Of a stretch of DNA of 45,976 nucleotides, positions 25,602 through 33,846 are shown one piece after another. The notes beneath the pieces are model-generated. The model did not search any database. It saw nothing but the letters and a program-made list of their open reading frames with translations, and was not told the DNA's origin. Numbering within the stretch: the first letter of the stretch is position 1; each line of letters begins with the position of its first letter. The DNA comes from Candidatus Hodarchaeota archaeon (GTDB lineage: Archaea; Asgardarchaeota; Heimdallarchaeia; Hodarchaeales; Hodarchaeaceae), in the NCBI GenBank assembly GCA_029856365.1, contig JAHQWW010000022.1, positions 1 through 45,976 of the forward strand, given 5' to 3'. Made by a program: the position numbers and the translations under genes.

Positions 25602-26042
25602 TTAAAGCCTTTTTATAAAGTCCTCCTGTTCTTCAGTTTCGATTGCCAATGGATTCACGTCTCTTATCCGTCTGACCGCTTCCTCAGGGCTAATATGGTC
25701 AATAACTACTAGCAAAGCTGCGAGTATTGTACCTGTACGTCCATGGCCCTCCGTACAGTGAATCAATACAGGAAGATTTGGATTTTCTTTTTGGGTCTCA
25801 TAGAAGAATTCTAGGAGTATTTCCAGATCAATCTTAGTAGGAATTGAAAAATTCACAATAGGTAGATGCAAATAGGGTATTGCTAATAGGTTGGCTAATT
25901 TCTCTGAGGTTGGAGTCTCTTGAAGACAAACCATCCCAGCCCACTCGATAGTCTTGAGAAAAGGAAAATCTTCTATGAGAGGTTCGCTAGACCCAGCCAA
26001 GCGTTGTTTATCAATCCAATAGAGAAGCATTTTTAACATCAT
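25602..26042 (-). CDS. Cysteine-based protein phosphatase (dual-specificity type)
   Basis: A 146-residue phosphatase of the PTP/DSP fold. The active-site P-loop HCTEGHGRTGT gives the C-x5-R signature near residue 97, preceded by PVLIH, and the general-acid region lies near IPYLHLPIVNFSIPT. SPEEAVRRIRDVNP after the loop matches DUSP23-like and archaeal compact phosphatases. It would remove phosphate from tyrosine, serine or an RNA 5'-end. ATG follows AAGGAAG. It is convergent with the M20 gene. No membrane segment is present. Protein-phosphate role is inferred from family only. Confidence 0.9.
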   Translation of the reverse strand: MMLKMLLYWIDKQRLAGSSEPLIEDFPFLKTIEWAGMVCLQETPTSEKLANLLAIPYLHLPIVNFSIPTKIDLEILLEFFYETQKENPNLPVLIHCTEGHGRTGTILAALLVVIDHISPEEAVRRIRDVNPLAIETEEQEDFIKRL

Positions 26043-26367
26043 CTTCCTTTTCCATTGAGATGGATTTTTTTGATTTTATTTTGATCATTATTCTTGTGCA
26101 TCAAAGGAAAGGAGGATTTTTACTTGATAATAGGCTTTGAACGTTGACTGAATTCAGATAATAATAGATTAATTCAGAGCTTACAAAAACGTTACTGTTA
26201 AAATTTGTTCACACCAAACGAATAAGATATTGAGAAAAACTAAGTTAAGACTAAAAAATCGTCAGGAAGAAGTTCATAAAAATTAGGAGAACTTGCATGA
26301 AGAGAAAAATGTTTTAATAAACTAAAAAATAATAATTATAAGCAAACACACAATAGCAGGAATCAAA
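26043..26367. other. 325-bp intergenic region upstream of the MoxR-type operon
   Basis: No gene of useful length is seen. A strong ribosome-binding-site-like AAAGGAGGA at 26108-26116 is followed only by a seven-codon frame (TTG at 26124), and TAGGAGA near 26284 precedes a six-codon ATG frame at 26297. They may be leader peptides, gene remnants or chance. A/T-rich TATA-like sequence (AATAATTATAAG) lies about 35 bases before the GTG of the next gene. Confidence 0.45.
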
Positions 26368-27261
26368 GTGAATACAAAGGATTTTGACTTCTTAATTCAA
26401 AAAGAATTTTTGATTCTTTGTTTGCTGTTGCTGTCTTTAACCTTTACTCAAATCTCATTAGAGCAACTATCAGGAAGTAGTAGCGTTAAACCCTTTTTAA
26501 TACTGAACATCTCTCTATTTGAAATCATTGGATTATTTTTACCACTATTCACGGGAATTTATCTCTTTTTTACAAACAAATCAAAACAACAATTTACTTT
26601 TCCTCCACTAATAATATTCTTTGGAATTGCTTTGATTTCAATTCTCATTTTTGCATTCTTAGCATCTACTACATTATTCGAAGAGGAATCCCCAGTCTGG
26701 CCCGAAATAAACTCCTCTGTTTCAATTACAACACAAGAAGTTACTGAATCAGCTCAACTACCCCCAGTACCAGCAGCTTCAAACCAATTAGACACCAACG
26801 CCTTTGTTAATTTCTTACTAGAGTTGAGAAGTCTTTTCTTCTTTGGAATAATTTTTTTATCACTATTGCTGATAATATTATCAAGACGAAAATCTGTACT
26901 GAAAAAAACTGTTGTAATGGACGGTGATGAGAGCCCAATTGAAGGGCAGGAAAAAACACATAGAATGAAAACAGTATTAGAGTGCTATTATCAAGCATCA
27001 ACTAGTTTAGAAGAACGAGGGGCTGATGATTCACCCAGCTTCACTCCTACGGAATTCACAAAGGATGTTATCACAAAAACCCTAACTTCTACTCCATTGA
27101 TTGAAGGAATCACAAACCTGTTCGAAGAAGTTAAGTTTTCAAATCATAACATCACAGATCAAGAAGTTGATCAAGCTAAATCTTTAGCTTCAAAAATTAT
27201 CTTCTCGGCCGAGTCACCGTCTAATCTCAAGGAGTGTAAAGAACCAGAGGAGATAGAATGA
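26368..27261 (+). CDS. DUF4129-like membrane protein of the MoxR operon
   Basis: A 297-residue protein. Four hydrophobic segments lie near residues 10-30, 43-68, 73-95 and 150-172, the first three N-terminal. A soluble C-terminal domain (about 205-290) with VLECYYQASTSLEERGADDSPSFTPTEFT matches the DUF4129 region found in membrane proteins encoded with MoxR and DUF58 genes. A Ser/Thr/Pro-rich stretch near 105-140 is probably outside the cell. The start is GTG at 26368 with CAGGAA upstream. The last codons overlap the next gene (ATGA), so translation is coupled. Function of the family is unknown; transglutaminase-like partners are often present but not seen here. Confidence 0.75.
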   Translation: MNTKDFDFLIQKEFLILCLLLLSLTFTQISLEQLSGSSSVKPFLILNISLFEIIGLFLPLFTGIYLFFTNKSKQQFTFPPLIIFFGIALISILIFAFLASTTLFEEESPVWPEINSSVSITTQEVTESAQLPPVPAASNQLDTNAFVNFLLELRSLFFFGIIFLSLLLIILSRRKSVLKKTVVMDGDESPIEGQEKTHRMKTVLECYYQASTSLEERGADDSPSFTPTEFTKDVITKTLTSTPLIEGITNLFEEVKFSNHNITDQEVDQAKSLASKIIFSAESPSNLKECKEPEEIE

Positions 27262-27734
27262 ACTTATTTTATGGAATAGTATTAGTATTGTTAATCATTA
27301 TTACTTCTCGAACCATAAACATGTACAGAATGAAGTACATAAAATTAGTTACTTATCACTTTGAAAAAGCAAAAACGGAGTATATTGAACCTCCGAGGCC
27401 ATATAGCAAATCTTACAATGAATTACTTCGACTCTTAACAAGTGTACATTCAAGAAAACAGAAAGAATTGATTGTAATGTTATCACAATTAATAAAGGAT
27501 TATGCAGAACTTACAGGACAAATGGACAATATAATGCGTAATAAAAACCTTATTCTTCTTATTAACGAACCCAAAGCGTGGTATCGCCATTACAGTCAAG
27601 AGATGGCTCTCATTACCCATTCTGGTGTATTTCATAAAAAAGATCCTTCTGAAATTTTTTATCAGAAATTTATCGAAATTTTAACAGAAGTTCAACAAGT
27701 GCTTGGAATCCCATTGATTTCCAAAATGGAGTGA
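27258..27734 (+). CDS. Small membrane-anchored protein of the MoxR operon
   Basis: A 158-residue protein with one N-terminal membrane helix (LFYGIVLVLLIIITS, residues 3-17) followed by a soluble, charged helical domain. The ATG overlaps the stop of the upstream gene by four bases (ATGA), and its own stop is inside the start region of the MoxR gene. No known domain is recognised. By position it probably works with the MoxR/DUF58 membrane complex, for example as a small anchored partner. No cysteine pair or enzyme motif is visible. Confidence 0.7.
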   Translation: MNLFYGIVLVLLIIITSRTINMYRMKYIKLVTYHFEKAKTEYIEPPRPYSKSYNELLRLLTSVHSRKQKELIVMLSQLIKDYAELTGQMDNIMRNKNLILLINEPKAWYRHYSQEMALITHSGVFHKKDPSEIFYQKFIEILTEVQQVLGIPLISKME

Positions 27735-27742
27735 TGGCTATT

Positions 27743-28702
27743 ATGAACGTTGAGGAAACTTCAGAACTATGTGTGAAAGTTTTAGATGAAGTTAATAAAC
27801 ATATTATTGGTAAAAGAGAAACACTCCGTTATGTTATGTTGGCGTTTCTCGCCGATGGGCATATTCTTTTCGAGGATTATCCTGGTCTAGCGAAAACTAT
27901 GATTTGTCGATCATTCTCAACAGTACTAGGCTGTGATTTCAAACGTATTCAATTTACTCCTGACCTCTTACCTCAAGATATTGTTGGATCAGAGATTTAC
28001 AACCAAAAGATATCTGACTTCGAATTTAAAGCAGGACCAGTTTTTGCAGATATTATTCTGGCAGATGAAATTAATCGAGCAACTCCCAAAACTCAAAGTG
28101 CTTTATTAGAAGCTATGGGGGAATATCAAATAACAGTAGGAGGTATAACTTATCAGCTAGTTGGCAAAAGCAAACCCTTTCTGGTTGTAGCTACCCAAAA
28201 TCCATTGGAACTTGAAGGAACCTTTGCATTACCAGAAGCTCAAATCGATAGATTTCTAGCAAGGATTAGGATTGGTTATCCCTCAAAAGAAGCGGAAAGA
28301 ATCATTCTCTCAAATCGGATCAATCGAAAGAAAAAAGATTTTGATGTATCTCAAGTGATAGATCGGGGTACATTTTGGGAAATGCAACGTTCAGTCGAGA
28401 CCGTTTATGTTTCTGACGAAATCAAAGAATATATTGTAGAAATTGTACAAAAAACTCGTGATCTCCCTCAAGTAAAAGTAGGGTCTTCCCCAAGAGGATC
28501 ATTAGATTTAATGGCGTTGTCAAGGGCAAACGCAGCGCTAAATGGGCGAGACTTTGTGATTCCACAAGATACCAAGGAGCTTGCGCCTATTGCATTAGCT
28601 CATAGGTTGATTCTCGAAATAAGCTCTTGGTTATCAGGAACTTCATCGGAACTCCTCATCAAAACAGCCTTGGATCAGATCAAGACACCTCGTCGTGAAT
28701 AA
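27743..28702 (+). CDS. moxR: MoxR-family AAA+ ATPase
   Basis: An AAA+ ATPase of about 320 residues, thought to act as a chaperone in assembly or insertion of partner complexes. Motifs: Walker A FEDYPGLAKT, Walker B IILADEINR followed by ATPKTQSALLEAM, sensor 1 VATQNPLE, arginine finger region EAQIDRFLARI, and sensor 2 GSSPRGSLDL. These are the MoxR-specific forms. The ATG at 27743 is preferred because GGAG lies 11 bases upstream; GTG 27731 and ATG 27734 are other candidates and would overlap the preceding stop. The downstream DUF58 gene starts about 50 bases later, the usual MoxR-DUF58 pairing. Confidence 0.94.
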   Translation: MNVEETSELCVKVLDEVNKHIIGKRETLRYVMLAFLADGHILFEDYPGLAKTMICRSFSTVLGCDFKRIQFTPDLLPQDIVGSEIYNQKISDFEFKAGPVFADIILADEINRATPKTQSALLEAMGEYQITVGGITYQLVGKSKPFLVVATQNPLELEGTFALPEAQIDRFLARIRIGYPSKEAERIILSNRINRKKKDFDVSQVIDRGTFWEMQRSVETVYVSDEIKEYIVEIVQKTRDLPQVKVGSSPRGSLDLMALSRANAALNGRDFVIPQDTKELAPIALAHRLILEISSWLSGTSSELLIKTALDQIKTPRRE

Positions 28703-28755
28703 ATAAGATAAGTGTCTCAATTAGGTCATGATATTACATCTTAGGAGAATTTTTT

Positions 28756-30021
28756 TTGAGAAAAAAGTATAAGTTCGAAGTTCTTCTTGATTTAGCATTA
28801 ATACTCTTAATATCAGCTATTATCTTTCAGTGGTGGCTTGTTGCTGGAATAATCCTTCCAATTCTTATTATTTTCTTTTTCTCGCTTACTCCAGAAGAAA
28901 TTGACCTCAAAAATGTTGTTATTAATAGGTGGGTCTCACGAAATAAAACCGAGGAGAAAGGTGAGCTTATTTATGTAAGGTTAACCGTTGAAAATAAAGG
29001 AAAACGTGTTCCTATCCTAGAAATCCTTGATTTAATACCTGAGGAGTGTACAATAAATGAAGGATCGAATCATTGGCTCCTAGAGCTTAATGAAGGAGAT
29101 GTAATTACTTTCTCATATGCAATCCAGTGTCATCGTCGAGGGCGTTATGATCTTGGGCCTGTGTTATTAGCTGGATCTGATCCTTTTTATTTCCGATCTG
29201 AATCGAGAAAATACTCTGTTTTCAATTCATTTGATGTGGTTCCACCGCTAATCAAGCTGAAATATTTACCAATTCATCGGCAACGTTTGTTACCAGAAAC
29301 AGGTTACATCCCTAGTCTGATCTACAAGGGTAGGGATTTCGATTTTCAAGGAGTACGTGATTACCAAGAGGGTGACGAGGTGAGAGCAATAAACTGGAGA
29401 GTCACAGCTAAATTTAACAGGTTAGCAACTAATGAATACGCCCTAGATCAATCAGCTCGTGTGTTTGTAATTCTTGACCATACTGACTCAACGATCCGTG
29501 TGCTTGAAGAGAGTGTAAAAGCTGCATTAGCCACTTCAGAGTATCTTATATCTAACCGGAATAAAATTGGATTTTATGGAATAGGGGAATTTGTCAATGA
29601 AATTCCTACAGCGCCAGGTAAACGCCAGCTTCTCCGAATAAACGAATTTCTCATTGATGTTGAGGGTGCTTATCCTCTTTATGAGGAAACATTGTATTTA
29701 AGATTAACTAAAAGACTCCTACCATCCTTACCACCTTTTTCTCAAATTTTTTTCATTAGTCCGCTTTATAATCGTATTATTGTAGAATTTCTTCACGAAT
29801 TAGTTAAAAGGAATCATGAAATTACATTGATTCAGCCGAAGCTTGAAAATGATATTGAGGGAGAACCTGATTCTTCAGAGGCTTCCCGAATTGTAAATGC
29901 CCTCTTATCTCTCGATCGAGGTTTTACGATGAAAAAAGTAACTCAAATGGGAATTACACAGATACCTTGGTATATGTATGGACCCAAATATGAATCAATC
30001 AGAATGAGGCGCATAAAATGA
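28756..30021 (+). CDS. DUF58 protein (von Willebrand A-like partner of MoxR)
   Basis: A 421-residue protein. Two hydrophobic segments lie at residues 9-38, then a beta-rich domain, and then the DUF58 core with GRDFDFQGVRDYQEGDEVRAINWRVTAKFNRL near 190-222, the family signature, followed by a vWA-like fold (VFVILDHTDST, IGFYGIGEFV). The metal-site DxSxS of classic vWA is replaced by DHTDST. The start is TTG with TAGGAG upstream. Its last base overlaps the ATG of the next gene. MoxR and DUF58 proteins are encoded together widely and are thought to form a membrane-associated assembly system; the client here is unknown. Confidence 0.9.
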   Translation: MRKKYKFEVLLDLALILLISAIIFQWWLVAGIILPILIIFFFSLTPEEIDLKNVVINRWVSRNKTEEKGELIYVRLTVENKGKRVPILEILDLIPEECTINEGSNHWLLELNEGDVITFSYAIQCHRRGRYDLGPVLLAGSDPFYFRSESRKYSVFNSFDVVPPLIKLKYLPIHRQRLLPETGYIPSLIYKGRDFDFQGVRDYQEGDEVRAINWRVTAKFNRLATNEYALDQSARVFVILDHTDSTIRVLEESVKAALATSEYLISNRNKIGFYGIGEFVNEIPTAPGKRQLLRINEFLIDVEGAYPLYEETLYLRLTKRLLPSLPPFSQIFFISPLYNRIIVEFLHELVKRNHEITLIQPKLENDIEGEPDSSEASRIVNALLSLDRGFTMKKVTQMGITQIPWYMYGPKYESIRMRRIK

Positions 30022-30617
30022 AAATGCAACAGATAATTTGGAGTCTTCAAATTATAATGATGTCCAGTTTCCTCATTTTTTCATTTATCCCTCTCTTAAG
30101 GCTTATTATTCCTTTATTTTCCTATTATCTGATAATATTTTTCATTTCTATTTTTTTACTATCGATACTCGGATTTATAGCCCTTTTTGGAATTTTAACC
30201 TTGAAATTAGATTTTAGAAACTTTGTTACCTTGTTATTTTCGTGTGGAATTCTTTTTTATATTGAAAATCCATATTTACTCGCTCTTGCTGTTATTATAA
30301 CATGGATGTTCCATGAAATGTGGTTTATTTCTTTTAAATATCACCAACTTGATAAAGAATATTCAACTTATCCTCCAGATAGTATAGAAAGACAAAAACT
30401 TCTAAAAATTTTTCAAATGCATTTAAATTCTTTTATTCTCCTCGCATGGATTGTCTTAGCAATTTCGTGGGGTATTTTGTTAATAGCAAATAATTTCTAT
30501 ATCGAACTAGGGACTGGAGAGTATGGAACCTTAGGAATTGCCATCTCTGTGGCGATTATTCTTTTAATCTACCTAGTACAGAAATATGTCCGCTCTTCAA
30601 CCAAGAATTTTGTCTGA
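30018..30617 (+). CDS. Uncharacterised polytopic membrane protein
   Basis: A 199-residue protein, very hydrophobic, with about six predicted membrane helices in the ranges 8-28, 33-58, 62-80, 85-102, 136-155 and 170-188, and a charged loop (KYHQLDKEYSTYPPDSIERQKLLK) near 112-135. It starts at an ATGA overlap with the DUF58 gene, so it is the last gene of that operon. Its final 21 bases overlap the 3' end of the nicotinamidase gene on the other strand. No family is recognised. A role in the membrane complex formed by its neighbours is likely but not shown. Confidence 0.75.
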   Translation: MKMQQIIWSLQIIMMSSFLIFSFIPLLRLIIPLFSYYLIIFFISIFLLSILGFIALFGILTLKLDFRNFVTLLFSCGILFYIENPYLLALAVIITWMFHEMWFISFKYHQLDKEYSTYPPDSIERQKLLKIFQMHLNSFILLAWIVLAISWGILLIANNFYIELGTGEYGTLGIAISVAIILLIYLVQKYVRSSTKNFV

Positions 30618-31274
30618 AGTAATGAAGATTATCTTCTTCTCGGTCATATTCTTGAGAGTATTAGACACGCTGCCCTCTGGAGTATTTACAGCTTTCGTTT
30701 GATCAAGAACAACAACAACATCGAATCCAAATTCCTTAGCATCAATAGCAGTAAAATAAACACAATAATCCAATGCTAATCCACATATAAAGACTCTTTC
30801 AATTCCTAAAGTTTGTAAAAAAGTAGCTAATCCTGTCTCAGTAGTTCTGTCATTTTCTAGAAAAGCAGAATAGGAATCAATACTCTTATGGAAACCCTTC
30901 CGCAGAATTAGAGTTGCTTTAGCAGCCTGTAATCCAGGTACAAAGTTAGCGCCATGAGTTCCTTGAACACAATGATCTGGCCACAATACTGGACCTATAC
31001 CTTGTGCTTCTAAGGGATCATAAGGATTTTTACCAGGATGAGTACTAGCAAAAGAATGATGGCCTATAGGGTGCCAATCCTGTGTAAAAACAATGGGATT
31101 TTCAGTTTGATGAAATCTATCTGTAAGGTTGTTAATACCAGGAATAATTTGATCACCATCAGCTACAGGTAATGCTCCACCTGGTAAAAAATCATTCTGC
31201 ATATCAATGACGAGTAAGGCGTCTTTACTTGTAATCTTAACAAATCCAGCAAGTTCAACATCTTCAATCTGCAT
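30597..31274 (-). CDS. pncA: Nicotinamidase
   Basis: A 225-residue amidase converting nicotinamide to nicotinate and ammonia in NAD salvage. The catalytic triad is complete: Asp24 (VIDMQNDF), Lys126 (LRKGFHKSIDSYSAF) and Cys171 (GLALDYCV). The metal site is Asp66, His68 and His73 in QDWHPIGHHSFAS, and WPDHCVQGTHGA is the typical oxyanion-side loop. The cis-peptide GLALDYCV segment is diagnostic for nicotinamidases. The start is ATG with a short A/T-rich leader. It is divergent from nicotinate phosphoribosyltransferase, which uses its product, and the two probably share control from the 200-base region between them. Confidence 0.95.
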   Translation of the reverse strand: MQIEDVELAGFVKITSKDALLVIDMQNDFLPGGALPVADGDQIIPGINNLTDRFHQTENPIVFTQDWHPIGHHSFASTHPGKNPYDPLEAQGIGPVLWPDHCVQGTHGANFVPGLQAAKATLILRKGFHKSIDSYSAFLENDRTTETGLATFLQTLGIERVFICGLALDYCVYFTAIDAKEFGFDVVVVLDQTKAVNTPEGSVSNTLKNMTEKKIIFITSDKILG

Positions 31275-31407
31275 TCTGTATCACGACTTTATATGTAGTC
31301 ATTCTATAATACATATTCAATTAGTTTAAGATCTCTTTTTCTCTAAATGTTCAAGTAATTTTTATAATAATTGACTTAAATAATTGTACCATATTTCATT
31401 TGTATTT

Positions 31408-31427
31408 GAGTATTTTGTACTCGAGTA
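31408..31427. promoter_or_regulatory. Palindromic element between pncA and pncB
   Basis: GAGTA-TTTTG-TACTC forms an inverted repeat at 31408-31422, and its right half continues as the perfect palindrome TACTCGAGTA (31418-31427). It is 48 bases before the pncB start in the shared upstream region of two NAD salvage genes, as expected for a repressor operator. No regulator was identified. Confidence 0.45.
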
Positions 31428-31474
31428 TCGAAAATTGAAAATTAATATTTTATTTCAATTGAAGATGATAATCG

Positions 31475-32947
31475 ATGTTCTACGAAAAAGATCGGGCTTT
31501 ATTTACAGATTTGTATCAATTGACAATGAGTCAAGGGTATTTTGACTTGGATATTAGAAAAGATGCAACTTTTGATCTTTTTTTCAGATCAAATCCTTTC
31601 AACGGGGGTTATACCATTGCATGTGGGATTCCCCTCGCCCTAGAATATCTTTCGAACTTTAAATTCACAGAAAACGATATCACTTATCTAAAAGAACAGA
31701 AAATGTTTTCGGAAGAATTTTTAGAGCATTTGTTGAAGCTTAGATTTACAGGAAAAGTCGAAGGTGTAAAAGAAGGATCTGTAATATTCCCATATACTCC
31801 GATAATATCTGTCACTGGCCCAATCATCGAAACACAACTAATAGAAACAGCATTACTTAATATTATTAATTATTCAAGCTTGATTGCTACTAAAGCAGCA
31901 CGTATAGTAAATGCAGCAAGAAATGGAAAAATTATTGAATTTGGATTAAGAAGAGCCCAAGGGGATAGTGCTTACATTGGGGTTCGTGCAGCTCTTATTG
32001 GGGGGTGTATTGGAACATCATTTGTACAAGGAGGGAAAATTTGGGAGTGTCCAATAGTAGGAACTCAGGCTCATTCTTGGGTTCAAGCGTTTGATTCAGA
32101 ATTAGAATCCTTTAGATCATATGCAGAAATATTCCCTGATAAATGCTTACTCTTAATTGACACTTATGATGTATTAAAATCAGGCCTCCCTCATGCTATT
32201 GAGGTGGCAAAACAGCTTCAAGAGAGAGGGAAACAAATATTGGGTGTCAGAATTGACTCCGGTGACTTGGCTTATCTTTCTGTTGAAGTTTATCGTGAGT
32301 TCAAAAGAGCAGGAATTCCTAATATTAGTATCGTGCTTTCGAATGAACTTGATGAATTCACCATTAATTCCATTGTACACCAAATCATCGAGAGAGGGAA
32401 TAATGATAAAAAAGAAAAAAAGCTCTGTAAGGAGACCATTTCTCGATTGACTTATGGTGTTGGTACAAAATTAATAACAGGAGGGCACCAAAGCGCATTA
32501 GGAGGAGTTTACAAGCTCGTGGCTTTAGATAGAGAACCTAGAATTAAAGTAAGCGAAAATGTTACCAAAACTATAAATCCAGGTGTCAAAAAGGTTTGGA
32601 GAATTATGGATGATGGAAAGTTTCTTGTAGATGTAATTGGTTTAGATGAAGAAAAGGAACCATCTTCAGGTGATAGGATCCATCACCCAATTGAACATAT
32701 GAAGAAATATCAACTACCAGAGGATATAATCGTAGAATCTCTTCACTATGAAATTATGAAAGATGGTAGAGTATTAGCAGATGAAAACCCTTCTAGCTGG
32801 AAAGCAGCTCAAGCCTTTTGTAAAAAGCAATTACGTTGTCTAGACTCAACATACAAACGATTGTTAAATCCCCACATCTATAAAGTTAGTTTAACAAAGA
32901 ATCTCTTTAATTTAAAGGTAGATATGATAAAAAAATTCTCTCAGTAA
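31475..32947 (+). CDS. pncB: Nicotinate phosphoribosyltransferase
   Basis: A 490-residue enzyme that makes nicotinate mononucleotide from nicotinate and phosphoribosyl pyrophosphate. Motifs: FTDLYQLTMSQGYF at residues 10-23, ARIVNAARNGKIIEFGLRRAQG with the conserved substrate-binding Arg, GTQAHSWVQAF with the phosphohistidine His near 198, and GVRIDSGDLAYLS. This is the type II nicotinate form (also in many archaea and bacteria) rather than nicotinamide phosphoribosyltransferase. An insert near 295-320 (EIIERGNNDKKEKK-like charged loop) is somewhat long. The ATG at 31475 lies after a palindrome-containing leader. It is divergent from pncA, giving a complete nicotinamide-to-NAMN step. Confidence 0.95.
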   Translation: MFYEKDRALFTDLYQLTMSQGYFDLDIRKDATFDLFFRSNPFNGGYTIACGIPLALEYLSNFKFTENDITYLKEQKMFSEEFLEHLLKLRFTGKVEGVKEGSVIFPYTPIISVTGPIIETQLIETALLNIINYSSLIATKAARIVNAARNGKIIEFGLRRAQGDSAYIGVRAALIGGCIGTSFVQGGKIWECPIVGTQAHSWVQAFDSELESFRSYAEIFPDKCLLLIDTYDVLKSGLPHAIEVAKQLQERGKQILGVRIDSGDLAYLSVEVYREFKRAGIPNISIVLSNELDEFTINSIVHQIIERGNNDKKEKKLCKETISRLTYGVGTKLITGGHQSALGGVYKLVALDREPRIKVSENVTKTINPGVKKVWRIMDDGKFLVDVIGLDEEKEPSSGDRIHHPIEHMKKYQLPEDIIVESLHYEIMKDGRVLADENPSSWKAAQAFCKKQLRCLDSTYKRLLNPHIYKVSLTKNLFNLKVDMIKKFSQ

Positions 32948-33274
32948 TATAATCATCCACAAAAGCACTTAACAAGAGATAAATAGCACCTTCAATCCTT
33001 GGAATTACCTCCAAGCTTATTAATTAAATACTTGAAAAAAATAAAATGACACAGCATTAATTTGAATATAAATATATATTAGAACCAGATTATTTTATAT
33101 ACAAGATTTAGACCTTAATGTACGTTCCAAATAAGCACAACGATTGTAGTGTTTAGTTTATTCGATCTTTAAAAGGTTATAAAATAGCTCTCTTTGCAAT
33201 GAAAGAAAATAAGTTAATAACACATCTAACCAAAGGAGAGATCGTAAGAGATTATCGAATCAGAGGGTTACATT
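32948..33274. other. 327-bp intergenic region with promoter-like A/T tracts
   Basis: No gene seen. TATATATT-like sequence occurs near 33070, and TTATAAAAT at 33178-33186 is a plausible TATA box for the small GTPase gene, giving a leader of roughly 65 bases. An AAAGGAGAG site near 33233 is not followed by a usable start. Confidence 0.4.
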
Positions 33275-33829
33275 GTGCCATTGTACAAAATTTGCTTACT
33301 AGGAGACGGAGGAGTAGGAAAAACATCTCTGAGAGAACGGTTTTTGGGAAAAGGTTTTCAATCAGGATATATTCTAACAATTGGTGCAGACTTTGCAGTT
33401 CAAAATCTTGAGATCGATGGAATGCAATACAAATTTCAAATTTGGGATTTAGCTGGACAACAACGATTTGAAGCCGTAAGAGCTCTTTATTATAAAGGAT
33501 CACATGGAGCAATACTAGTCTTTGACCGAACTCGGCCTGAATCTCTCTATAATCTCGGAAATTGGAAAAGAGAGCTATTCACGAATGTTGGTCGTCAAAT
33601 TCCATACATAATTTTAGGAAACAAAAGTGATTTGCCAAATGCAATCAACCAGGAAGAGTTAACAAGTTTCGTTGGAAAATCTCAACAAGAAATATCGGAT
33701 ATATCTTTTCAGATTTCCTATCTTAATACATCAGCCAAGTCTGGTTTAAACGTAACAGAAGCATTCACGCACTTAGGCCGGACAATAAAAGGATATATTG
33801 AAATATACAAATCTCAAACAGGGAGATAA
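33275..33829 (+). CDS. Ras/Rab-like small GTPase
   Basis: A 184-residue Ras-superfamily GTPase with all five G boxes: GDGGVGKTS, the switch I threonine in LTIGADF, WDLAGQQRFE with the canonical glutamine, NKSD, and NTSAKSG. The order and wording (YYKGSHGAILVFDRTRPESL) are like eukaryotic Rab/Ras and Asgard homologues. There is no C-terminal lipidation Cys. The start is GTG at 33275, supported by GAGGG eight bases upstream. With the atypical GTPase at 23180 it gives two GTPases within 10 kb, a strong hint of an Asgard source. Its effector is unknown. Confidence 0.94.
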   Translation: MPLYKICLLGDGGVGKTSLRERFLGKGFQSGYILTIGADFAVQNLEIDGMQYKFQIWDLAGQQRFEAVRALYYKGSHGAILVFDRTRPESLYNLGNWKRELFTNVGRQIPYIILGNKSDLPNAINQEELTSFVGKSQQEISDISFQISYLNTSAKSGLNVTEAFTHLGRTIKGYIEIYKSQTGR

Positions 33830-33846
33830 TGGATTAAAATTGCATT

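Noticed and set aside
26108..26317. Leader peptides before the MoxR operon
   Set aside because: The strong ribosome-binding-like sites are followed by frames of only six or seven codons with no regulatory codon bias; kept only as a note on the intergenic region.
33199..33411. Plus-strand frame starting before the second GTPase
   Set aside because: It overlaps the GTPase in another frame and is basic and Arg-rich, a typical shadow; the GTPase frame has all G boxes.
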